A DNA stretch of 59,497 nucleotides from JAHEKD01 sp965215945. Lineage in GTDB: Bacteria > Pseudomonadota > Gammaproteobacteria > Arenicellales > JAHEKD01. The translations under genes and the position numbers were made by a program. The stretch spans positions 1 through 59,497 of the forward strand of contig CBDCFC010000003.1 of the NCBI GenBank assembly GCA_965215945.1, written 5' to 3'. Positions 7,363 through 15,370 of this stretch are shown here, one piece after another; positions within the stretch are counted from its first letter, which is position 1, and each line of letters begins with the position of its first letter. The notes beneath the pieces were generated by a model. That model did not search any database and was not told where the DNA came from. It worked only from the letters and a program-made list of their open reading frames with translations.

Positions 7363-9389
7363 ATGCCCCAGGCAAACGACGCACTGATTGTTTTTACACC
7401 TTCAGGCAAGCGTGGACATTATCCAAAAGGCACAACCGTTTTAGAGGCAGCACGTGATTTAGGTGTCGACCTTGATTCAGTTTGCGGTGGTCACGGTTTG
7501 TGTGGGCGCTGCCAGATCGTGCAAAGCGTTGGCAGTTTCCCCAAACACGGGATTGAATCAGAAAGCGATCATCTATCTGAGTTTAGCGATACCGAAGAAG
7601 ATTACGTTGATGTCTATGGCAATATGGAAGACGGACGCCGGCTCGGTTGTTCAGTGCAGATTTTGGGGAATGTGGTCATCGATATTCCGGCTGATAGTCA
7701 GGTGCATAAACAGGTCGTGCGTAAGCGCGCTGAGGTGCACGATATTGAAGTTAATCCGCTAATTCGCCTGCACTATGTTGAAGTTCGTGAGCCGGATATG
7801 CACGATCCATCAGGGGATCTGCAGCGCTTAAAAGAAGCGTTGAAAGATCAATGGGATTTGTCGGATCTTCAAATCGATTATTATCTGTTGGGTCAATTGC
7901 AGCAGGTTTTACGTAAAGATGGCTGGAAAGTGACAGTTGCCATATACGATGAAAAACGCATTATTGCTATATGGCCTGGTTTTAAAGACATGGTTTACGG
8001 CATGGCGGTGGACGTGGGTTCAACTACTATCGCAGCGCATCTGTGCTCGTTTTATGATGGAGATGTATTGAGTTCAGCCGGTTTGATGAATCCGCAAATC
8101 AAGTTCGGCGAAGACCTGATGAGTCGGGTGTCTTATGTGATGATGAATCCTGGCGGTGATAAAAAAATGACCAGTGCCGTGCGTGAGGCGCTGCAACAAC
8201 TCGCGACCGACGTTTGTCGGGAAGCAGGCGTTGAATTGACGGACATTCTCGAAATTACTCTGGTTGGCAATCCCATTATGCATCATTTGATGCTTGGTAT
8301 TGATCCGACTGAACTTGGTGGTGCGCCTTTTGCTTTGGCAACAGACGAAGCGATTACGGTGATGGCCAGCCAGCTTGACTTGTCCTTAAGTCCTGGAGCA
8401 CGTGCATTCGTGTTGCCTTGTATTGCCGGCCATGTCGGTGCCGATACGGCTGGTGTGGTTTTGTCTGAAGCCCCTTATCAAAGGGATGAGATAACGCTGG
8501 TGGTTGATGTGGGCACTAATGCTGAAATCGTGTTAGGTAACAATAAACATATGCTGGCTGCTTCAAGCCCAACAGGCCCGGCTTTTGAAGGCGCCCAGAT
8601 CAGTTGTGGCCAACGCGCTGCCCCGGGTGCGATAGAGCGTGTACGTATTGATCCGGAAACATTAGAACCAAGATTCAAAGTTATCGGCTGTGATTTGTGG
8701 TCAGATGAAGATGGTTTTGAAGCTCAAGTGCAGGATGTTGGCATTACCGGTGTTTGCGGGTCCGGTATTATTGAAATCATTGCTGAGATGTTTCTGGCTG
8801 GGATTATCAGTTCGGATGGTGTCATTGACGGTTCACTGGCGGCAAAATCAGCACGTATCATCGAAGACGGTCGCACCTTTGCCTATTTGATTCATGATGG
8901 CGAGGTTAAACTTAAGATTATTCAAAATGATGTGCGTGCGATTCAACTAGCTAAAGCCGCGTTATATGCAGGCGTGCGCTTACTCATGGATCACATGCAA
9001 ATCGAAACCGTTGATCGAATTCGTCTTGCCGGTGCATTCGGCAGTCACATAGATGTTAAATACGCCACCATTTTGGGCCTGATACCTGATTGCGATTTAG
9101 AATATGTAACCTCAGCCGGGAATGCAGCTGGCACGGGCGCACGTATAGCGCTTCTAGATCAAAATGCCCGTGGTGAAATCAGCAAAGTCGTCAAACAAAT
9201 CGAAAAAATTGAAACTGCAGTCGAAGCCAAATTCAGGATCACTTCGTCGAAGCCATGGCTATTCCTCATAAAACGGCCAGCTATCCGCATTTAAGCAAAG
9301 TCGTCGATCTTCCTGAAACTAAATTTCTGTCGAAATCCACCGAAAGTGAAGGCGGCGGAGAAGGACGTCGGCGCAGAAGACGGCGATAA
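7363..9389 (+). CDS. RamA-like corrinoid activation protein (2Fe-2S + ASKHA), frameshifted near its C-terminus
   Basis: This is a large ATP-dependent reductive activator that would return inactive Co(II) corrinoid to Co(I). The N-terminus is a plant-type ferredoxin domain with cysteines C41, C47, C50 and C96. A linker and an ASKHA actin-like ATPase region follow, starting at MAVDVGSTTIAAHL and containing DVGTNAEIVLG and GVCGSGI. The main frame stops at 9292-9294 after a non-homologous tail. The frame entered from 9234 reads QDHFVEAMAIPHKTASYPHL, then a Gly/Arg tail (GGGEGRRRRRRR) and a stop at 9387-9389. Restoring one C near 9234 (TTC-AGG to TTC-CAG) joins them. The N-terminal 620 residues are intact. 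Confidence 0.88.
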
Positions 9390-9746
9390 TTTATTAATTG
9401 CGTCATACCGGATACTGAATCAAGTTCAGCACAGGCTTGATCCGGTATCCATCTGCACTTCTAACGACTCCGTGATTTCAGCTGTCAAGTCACAGTTTCA
9501 AAATATACGATGAAGTCGGCTGGGTAGAAATTTATAGGCTATCAGGCTTTGTCAGCATAGATCAAAGGAAGAATCTCAACAGAGCTTATTCCATCCCAAC
9601 CAAGGTCCGGTAAAGCAGTGATGTAATTTACACCTGTTTCAACCTGCTTCTTCAAGAGGTTAATACCCACTGACTCTACTGAGCAATAAGAAAAGTCGAT
9701 GGATTGCGGATATTGCTTCGCAATTCCGGAATGACGAGAATAAAGT
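9390..9746. other. gene-free stretch with hairpin repeat and a short coding-like remnant
   Basis: This stretch of 357 bases lies between the activator and the GNAT gene. It holds a hairpin repeat at 9401-9450 (arms ATACCGGAT and ATCCGGTAT). A 75-codon minus-strand frame at 9542-9769 has a first third made of the same repeat type (CGTCATTCCGGAATT); its last 50 codons read like a protein C-terminus (GINLLKKQVETGVNYITALP). It has no ribosome site of its own and overlaps the GNAT end, so I do not call it a gene. Confidence 0.5.
9401..9450. repeat. intergenic hairpin repeat (ATACCGG type)
   Basis: Inverted arms ATACCGGAT and ATCCGGTAT flank an inner pair (TCAAGTTCAG / AGGCTTGAT). A related palindrome, ATACCGGC-CTGC-GCCGGTAT, is at 28112-28131. 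Placed just past the end of the corrinoid operon it may also act as an mRNA 3' end. Confidence 0.6.
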
Positions 9747-10322
9747 TTAAGCTTTACCTTCAAATTCACTTTTCAGCATCTCATAGTTCATATGGTCATA
9801 CCACACTCCATTCTTTTTTAGACGTTCCTTTTCCTCTCCACTAAAATGAAAACCCAATTTTTCAATCACCCTCTGTGACTGTTTGTTTTCTGAAATGTGT
9901 CCAGTCTTAATTTTGTGGAAATTGATTTGCACAAATCCAAACTCTAAAACAGCTCGTGCCGCTTCCGGCATAACGCCTTTACCCCAAAGTTTAGGAATCA
10001 ACCAATATCCAAGTTCGGTCACACGTGTCTCACAGGCTCCGACTTTCCAATGGATGTCATGAAAACCAACAACACCTGAAAAATCATCTTGATGGAAAAT
10101 TGCCCAGATCAGTCCTTCTCCATCTTTGGCCTCTTTTTCACTAGCCAATATATATGCCTTAGTTTGTTCAATGTCCTTATGAGCATTTCAGGTCATATAT
10201 TTCGGGAAATCAACATCACAACAATAAGGCCACATGGCTTCGGCATCTGCTTCTCTCAAAGATCGAAGATAAAGCCTATTTGTTGTAAGTTCTGAATTTA
10301 GCGTAGTAAGATCTAGATTCAT
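9747..10322 (-). pseudogene. GNAT acetyltransferase (RimJ/RimL type) with in-frame TGA at codon 45
   Basis: The frame from ATG at 10322 encodes a full-length RimJ/RimL-like N-acetyltransferase of about 190 residues. It begins MNLDLTTLNSELTTNRLYLR, the usual substrate-side start of this family. It is interrupted once by TGA at 10190-10188, within KYMT-stop-NAHKDIEQTKAYI. Relatives usually have Trp near this point, so TGG to TGA is the simplest reading. Downstream the acetyl-CoA-binding part is intact (GYWLIPKLWGKGVMPEAARA, then N-x-x-S-x-R-V-I-E-K-L-G-F). Translation could restart at TTG 10148, but that product would lack the N-terminal strand. It is therefore a recent nonsense allele or a sequencing error. 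Confidence 0.8.
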
Positions 10323-10334
10323 CGAAAGCGTATC

Positions 10335-11630
10335 TTACATCCGATTAGGGAGGTAAGTTACGATCTCTGGCACCAGAACTATGGCTGCCAGGGCGATGAT
10401 CATTAACAAGAAGAATGGTAATGCAGCTTTGGCGATGATCAGGATATTTCGACCGGTTAACCCCTGTAGTACGAATAGATTAAAACCCACCGGTGGTGTG
10501 ATCTGTGACATTTCCACGACAATAACAATGTAAATGCCAAACCACAAGGTGTCGATACCGGCTTGTTCAATCATCGGCATAATGACCGATGTTGTCAGCA
10601 CCACAACCGAGATGCCATCCAGAAAGCATCCCAGGATGACAAAAAACAGAGTCAGTGCAGCCAATAGAACATACGTTGATAGTTCAAGTGAACCGATCCA
10701 GGTTGCCAGCATTTTGGGTATGCCGGTGAACCCCATGGAGATGGTTAAAAACGCAGCGCCGGCAAGAATGAAAGCAATCATACAAGAGGTTTTTGTCGCG
10801 CCGAGCAAGCCTTCGATGAAGGTTGTGCGATTCAATGAGCCAGACGAGGCGGACAGAATCAACGCCAGTACAACACCGACTGCAGCGGCATCGGTAGGTG
10901 ATGCAATACCGGTGTAAATAGAAGCGATAACACCCGCAATTAATAAAAGCACTGGAATCAGGCGTCTGGAGCGGGAAAGTTTTTCCCGAAAGGTAAATGA
11001 TTCCGTTTCAATCGGTAGTTTGTCGTTATTTAGGATAGACCAGATGATCACAAAACCTACAAACAAACAGACTAATAAAAATCCGGGTAATACACCTGCG
11101 ACAAACAGGCGAGCTATCGATTGCTCGGTGGCCACTCCATAGACAATCAGCAAAATTGATGGTGGAATTAATAATCCCAGGGTTGCCGAGCCGGCAAGTG
11201 TACCAATCATCATTTGCTCGGGATAACCGCGTTTCGAAAGTTCGGGAATTGAAAGTTTACCGATGGTTGCCGCAGTAGCGGCGGAGGAGCCACTAACCGC
11301 CGCAAATATGCCGCAACCAAATATGTTGACGTGCAGCAGTCGACCCGGAAGCCGGTTAATCCAGGGGGAAATGCCGACAAACATATCTTCTGATAATCGT
11401 GATCTGAATAAAATTTCTCCCATCCAGATAAACAGCGGTAAAGCCGCCAGTGCCCAAGAGTTGCTATGTCCCCAGATGGTTGTGGCCAGCACTTCACCTA
11501 ACGGCGCATCGGAAAATAAAAACATTCCAACCATTCCTACAGCCATGAGAGAAAATGCAACCCATACTCCCATGCCAAGCAGCGCGAACAGGACGATCAA
11601 CAACACTAATACCAACATGATCTCTGACAT
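10335..11630 (-). CDS. TRAP transporter large permease subunit (DctM), system 1
   Basis: This 431-residue inner-membrane protein has about 12 hydrophobic segments and the DctM hallmarks: GSSAATAATIGKLSIPEL, AGSATLGLLIPPSI, ITPPVGFNLFVLQG and the end PEIVTYLP. It forms the Na+-driven channel half of a tripartite uptake system with the DctQ and DctP genes just upstream on the same strand. Its start overlaps the DctQ stop (TGATG). Substrate is unknown. Proximity to a GbdR-like regulator and a hydantoinase hints at a nitrogen-containing acid, which is inference. Confidence 0.95.
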   Translation of the reverse strand: MSEIMLVLVLLIVLFALLGMGVWVAFSLMAVGMVGMFLFSDAPLGEVLATTIWGHSNSWALAALPLFIWMGEILFRSRLSEDMFVGISPWINRLPGRLLHVNIFGCGIFAAVSGSSAATAATIGKLSIPELSKRGYPEQMMIGTLAGSATLGLLIPPSILLIVYGVATEQSIARLFVAGVLPGFLLVCLFVGFVIIWSILNNDKLPIETESFTFREKLSRSRRLIPVLLLIAGVIASIYTGIASPTDAAAVGVVLALILSASSGSLNRTTFIEGLLGATKTSCMIAFILAGAAFLTISMGFTGIPKMLATWIGSLELSTYVLLAALTLFFVILGCFLDGISVVVLTTSVIMPMIEQAGIDTLWFGIYIVIVVEMSQITPPVGFNLFVLQGLTGRNILIIAKAALPFFLLMIIALAAIVLVPEIVTYLPNRM

Positions 11631-12196
11631 CAGCGGGTCGCCTCGTCTTTTTTCTCAAGCAAACTTTCACCTTTGCCTTCATAAGAAGGTGGATACCCCA
11701 TCACCATGCAAACTAAATCATCAATCAGCGCGATGGTAAGAATGACTAAGCCAACAGCCATTGCTGTTTGCGGTATCCAAATCGGCACAGCAATCATTCC
11801 CGCAGACAGGTCATTGTACTCATGAGATTCCAGAGTCAGGCTAATGGAATACCAGGTCATATATGCTGCCATGGCTGCGGCAAGTCCGATGCAAATAAAT
11901 TCTAACCTCCGTTGGGTGCTTTTTTGGATCATGCCGGAAAATAGAGTGACCCGGATATGGCTTCCTTCTCTTAAGGTATAAGCCAGGGCCAGAAACGAAG
12001 CTGCCGCCAGAAAAAAGCCAGTGAAATCGGCATAAGAGGGAATGGTTAAACCAATCGCAGTGCCTGTCAGCACGGCCGCAATTCGATCAATCAGGTTAAA
12101 AATGACCTGAATGCTAACCACAACACAGATTAACAATATAAGCAGCGCAGATGCATAACCGCTGAGTTTGTATAACCCGTTAAGCAGTTTCCTCAT
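11630..12196 (-). CDS. TRAP transporter small permease subunit (DctQ), system 1
   Basis: This 188-residue membrane protein has four hydrophobic segments, near residues 14-36, 57-78, 96-116 and 140-162. The segments and the motif ADFTGFFLAAASFLALAYTLR plus REGSHIRVTL are typical of DctQ. It binds the large subunit in the inner membrane and is needed for transport. Its C-terminus is unusually charged (EGKGESLLEKKDEATR). The gene lies 57 bases after dctP and overlaps dctM, so the three form one operon. Confidence 0.92.
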   Translation of the reverse strand: MRKLLNGLYKLSGYASALLILLICVVVSIQVIFNLIDRIAAVLTGTAIGLTIPSYADFTGFFLAAASFLALAYTLREGSHIRVTLFSGMIQKSTQRRLEFICIGLAAAMAAYMTWYSISLTLESHEYNDLSAGMIAVPIWIPQTAMAVGLVILTIALIDDLVCMVMGYPPSYEGKGESLLEKKDEATR

Positions 12197-12253
12197 GAGT
12201 AACCTTGATTAGATTATCGATCTCAATCAAGTCGATTGTTTTCGATTTACAGG

Positions 12254-13222
12254 TTAGCTCCCGTATGCCTTAAGTATATCTTCACCCGCCGATCCAGCAT
12301 CACCTTTCCAGTCTTCCAGCATCTGTGTACCGATTGCCCGTAAGCCGCCCATCAATTCTTCTGAAGGGTTTACCACTTCTATGCCGTTCTCCTTAAGAAT
12401 CTTGACTTTTTCGGCTGTCTCCGCCTTACTCATTTCCCAGCCTCTTTCTTCGGCCTGGGCTGCGGCGTCCAATAGAGCTTTCTGGGCTTCTTCATCAAGT
12501 TTGCGGAATGCTCGCTTATTGACTACCACAACATTCTTGGGAATCCAGGCTTGGATGTCAGTATAGTGAGTCAAAAAATCCCAGGCTTTGGAATTGGCCC
12601 CGGTAGATGGAGAGGTGATCATAGCTTCGACTCGACCAGTGGAAAAAGCTTGGGGAATGTCGGGAACTTCTACCTGGGTTGGTGCGGCTCCGGCCAGATT
12701 GGCAAATTTTTCCAGAGTAGCATTATTGGTGCGGAATTTAAGTCCTTTAAGATCATCGACGGTATTGATTTGTTTTTTGGTATATAAACCCTGTGGTGGC
12801 CAGGGAACGGAATACAACACCATCATATTCTGTTTGTCGAGTAGATTCTGGATGATAGGTTTTTTCGCATCCCAAAGCTTTTTTGCCTGCTCATAATTCG
12901 TTGCCAGAAATGGCAGGCCATCAGCTCCAAAGGCAGCATTTTCATTATTTAATAATGACAAAAAGAACTCGCCGATCGGCACTTGTCCACTGCGCACAGC
13001 TTTGCTGATCTCAGGGTGTTTAAATAATGAACCTGCCGAGTGAACCTTGATTTCTAATTCACCACCGGTTGCTTCTGAAACCTGTTTGGCAAATTCATTA
13101 ATGTTGACAGTGTGAAAAGTGACATCCGGATAAGGTGTCGGCATATCCCAGCTTGCGGCATGAACTGTTACTGATAACCCTAACGGAATTGCAAGGGTAG
13201 CTAATAGTTTATAGAACTTCAT
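12254..13222 (-). CDS. TRAP transporter solute-binding protein (DctP), system 1
   Basis: This 322-residue periplasmic binding protein has a Sec signal peptide (residues 1-22, ending VHA-AS). It shows the DctP pattern: HSAGSLFKHPEISKAVRSGQ, the Arg-containing segment KGLKFRTNNATLEKFANLAGA that contacts a substrate carboxylate, and the segment STGRVEAMITSPSTG. The ribosome site AGGAGGTAAG sits directly before the ATG. As the first gene of the operon it sets specificity; ligand not predictable from sequence alone. A carboxylate is expected from the conserved Arg. Confidence 0.94.
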   Translation of the reverse strand: MKFYKLLATLAIPLGLSVTVHAASWDMPTPYPDVTFHTVNINEFAKQVSEATGGELEIKVHSAGSLFKHPEISKAVRSGQVPIGEFFLSLLNNENAAFGADGLPFLATNYEQAKKLWDAKKPIIQNLLDKQNMMVLYSVPWPPQGLYTKKQINTVDDLKGLKFRTNNATLEKFANLAGAAPTQVEVPDIPQAFSTGRVEAMITSPSTGANSKAWDFLTHYTDIQAWIPKNVVVVNKRAFRKLDEEAQKALLDAAAQAEERGWEMSKAETAEKVKILKENGIEVVNPSEELMGGLRAIGTQMLEDWKGDAGSAGEDILKAYGS

Positions 13223-13483
13223 CTTACCTCCTATGTTGTTAGCTAAATAATCATGCTATGTATCTTCGATAAAGATAAACAATACCAAGTTATCTCTAAG
13301 CCGGGTAATGTTAACACAGTGTTTTAGATTTGAAACTGCTATTAAGGCTGGAATTGAGTAATAAGGCGCTAGCTTTGCAATAAGTTATACTTGATTAAGA
13401 AATACATGCCAGCACCCAGGAGAATTCAAACGCAGTCAAGATTCCGGACATCGCGATGCGATTCCGGAATGATATGGCAGACT

Positions 13484-14044
13484 CTAGCTCAGAGTTGGTG
13501 AAGTGCTGGTAAAACTCTCGATCTGATTTGCAGAATCAAGTAAACCTCTAAGATTATCCAGCCCGTCTAGCGTGATACGATCGCGGAATAATGCCCAGTC
13601 GAGAAAACAGGCACATCGTAGTGAACTATCCAACGATAAATCAGAGTCTGCTGAAAATCGCCTATTTAACTCGTTTAAGCCACTTTCAACACGGTTATGT
13701 TGACGACTGAGATAATCTATTTGTCCCGGGCCAAAGCCTTCGTTTTCAAGTAAAAACAAGTTAATGCTGCTGTCGAGCACGGTGTTGGTCATGGTGAACA
13801 GCTCGAAATCTTCTATATCTTTAAGATATTGTTGTCCTGCTTTTTCACGCACAAATTTGAGAATCGAGCTTGAGTCAGTCAGGTCTGTCATCCCGTCCGA
13901 AAAGAAGGGTACTTTGGCCGTCGGTGATTTTTCAGCGCTCATTGCATAGTCAGCTTCAACGAACTCAAAATCAAAACCGGATTGAGCTAATGCAACACGG
14001 CAATGACGAACAAAAGGGGAGGTATAGCTACCATAAAGTATCAT
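13484..14044 (-). CDS. glutathione S-transferase family protein
   Basis: This 186-residue cytosolic protein has a thioredoxin-like N-terminal GST domain (MILYGSYTSPFVRHCRVALA, then KVPFFSDG with the cis-Pro loop and LTDSSSILKFV as glutathione-binding segment). The C-terminal domain is short and helical. The S-P-F-V-R start resembles proteobacterial GSTs that use Ser or Cys near residue 9. It is shorter than the usual 200-210 residues. Stand-alone gene between TRAP system 1 and a MITE-like repeat; substrate unknown. Confidence 0.83.
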   Translation of the reverse strand: MILYGSYTSPFVRHCRVALAQSGFDFEFVEADYAMSAEKSPTAKVPFFSDGMTDLTDSSSILKFVREKAGQQYLKDIEDFELFTMTNTVLDSSINLFLLENEGFGPGQIDYLSRQHNRVESGLNELNRRFSADSDLSLDSSLRCACFLDWALFRDRITLDGLDNLRGLLDSANQIESFTSTSPTLS

Positions 14045-14130
14045 TTTTGTTTCCTTGGTTTCGGTAATGGTGAAAATATAGCAGAATATGTAATTCTTAA
14101 TACTACTTTAGTTATTCGAACTAAACCCTC

Positions 14131-14257
14131 TGTCATTCCGACCGAGTGCTAGCCCCCATTCGGGGATAAACGAGCGGAGGAATCTCCGAAAATTAGTTAC
14201 TGCGTTTAAATGCCTGAGCAGAATTAAGCAGATCCCTCCACTATGGTCGGGATGACA
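14131..14257. mobile_element. MITE-like element, 127 bp, with 13-bp terminal inverted repeats
   Basis: The left end TGTCATTCCGACC (14131-14143) and right end GGTCGGGATGACA (14245-14257) match as inverted repeats at 12 of 13 positions. The inside carries GGAGGAATCTCC and AGATCCCTCC, which also pair. No coding frame is inside. Ends of this GTCATTCCGACC type are widespread as non-coding repeats in bacterial genomes. A further partial copy (GGAGATTC...GGAATGACA) follows at 14281-14310. Confidence 0.65.
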
Positions 14258-14319
14258 ATAAAAAGTCTCTAACAGCGATTAGGAGATTCAGGGTGCGTGC
14301 GGAATGACAAGTTAGAAAG

Positions 14320-15306
14320 CTAACTTGCCGCTGCTTTATTGGAAACTTCACCTTGTTGGCGAATCCGACGCTCGTCTCGGGGTGCGATGCCAAACATGTC
14401 TCGATAACATTTACTGAAATGTGGTGCGGAAACAAAGCCACACGCAAAAGCTACATCTACAATGGATTTGCTAGTTTGCAGCAGTAATTCACGCGCACGC
14501 TTTAGACGCAATTCCAAATAATAACGTGTCGGCACACATTGCAAGTACTTCTGGAATAAGCGTTCAAGCTGTCGGCGGGACAAGCCAACATGATAAGCGA
14601 GTTCATCCAAGCTCATCGGCTCTTCGATGTTTGATTCCATTAAAGTGACGGCTTCGATCAGCTTTGGCTGACCAGTGCCGAGGAATTGCTTTAGCGGAAT
14701 GCGTTGTCTATCATGTTGATTACGAATTCGTTCAATAATAAATTCTTCTGAAATGGAGGCGGCTAGTTCGGCACCATGTTGTTTTTTGATGAGGTTCAAC
14801 ATTAAGTCTAAAGTAGCGACACCTCCGGCACAGGTGTAGCGATTTTTGTCGATTTCAAAAAGTTCGGAAGAGACTATGATATTTGGAAATTCTTCACGCA
14901 TGCTGGCCATGTTTTCCCAATGAATAGTGCAACGGTGATCGTTGAGTAAACCTGCCTTTGCCAGCAAGTATGTGCCGGTACAAATTGCGCCCATGGAAAT
15001 TTGGGTTTTCCCTAGTTTTTTAAGCCAGAATAATGTTGACTTATCCGCGTGGTTTTGCACATTGACGCCACCACAGACGAACAGCATGTCCAACGGTAAA
15101 GAGTTTTCTAATGAACTATCGGCCAGTATAGTTAAACCGCTACTGGATTTTACTGACTCTCCATCGGCGGTAATCACACTCCACTCGTACAGCTTTTTGC
15201 CCGATAAACGGTTTGCCATGCGCAACGGTTCTATTCCAGATGTAAAGGCAATCATGGAATATTCTGGCAATAACAAAAAACCCAAATGAGTGGCTTGACT
15301 ACTCAT
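14320..15306 (-). CDS. GlxA-type AraC regulator, GbdR/SouR/CdhR-like
   Basis: This 328-residue transcription factor has an N-terminal DJ-1/PfpI-like sensor domain (residues 1-185, opening GFLLLPEYSMIAFTSGIEPLRMANRLSG, with the elbow GAICTGTYLLA). The AraC DNA-binding domain follows (about 220-315: LDELAYHVGLSRRQLERLF and IVDVAFACGFVSAPHFSKCY). The opening closely matches the group that senses glycine betaine/dimethylglycine (GbdR), sarcosine (SouR) or carnitine (CdhR). Such regulators activate sarcosine oxidase and related operons. Creatinase and sarcosine oxidase elsewhere in this window make a sarcosine or betaine ligand attractive. Family secure; ligand is inference. Confidence 0.9.
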   Translation of the reverse strand: MSSQATHLGFLLLPEYSMIAFTSGIEPLRMANRLSGKKLYEWSVITADGESVKSSSGLTILADSSLENSLPLDMLFVCGGVNVQNHADKSTLFWLKKLGKTQISMGAICTGTYLLAKAGLLNDHRCTIHWENMASMREEFPNIIVSSELFEIDKNRYTCAGGVATLDLMLNLIKKQHGAELAASISEEFIIERIRNQHDRQRIPLKQFLGTGQPKLIEAVTLMESNIEEPMSLDELAYHVGLSRRQLERLFQKYLQCVPTRYYLELRLKRARELLLQTSKSIVDVAFACGFVSAPHFSKCYRDMFGIAPRDERRIRQQGEVSNKAAAS

Positions 15307-15370
15307 TTTTTACCTGTGTGAATCGACATGTTTTTTAGATTAACCGAAAAATTGGTCCTGATACAAGCTA

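Noticed and set aside
9542..9769. 75-codon minus-strand frame resembling a protein end
   Set aside because: Its first third is the intergenic repeat, it has no ribosome site and it overlaps the GNAT gene; kept only as a possible remnant.
13261..13277. TATCTT-n5-AAGATA inverted repeat before the dctP of TRAP system 1
   Set aside because: Short, single copy and no clear promoter around it; could be chance in AT-rich DNA.
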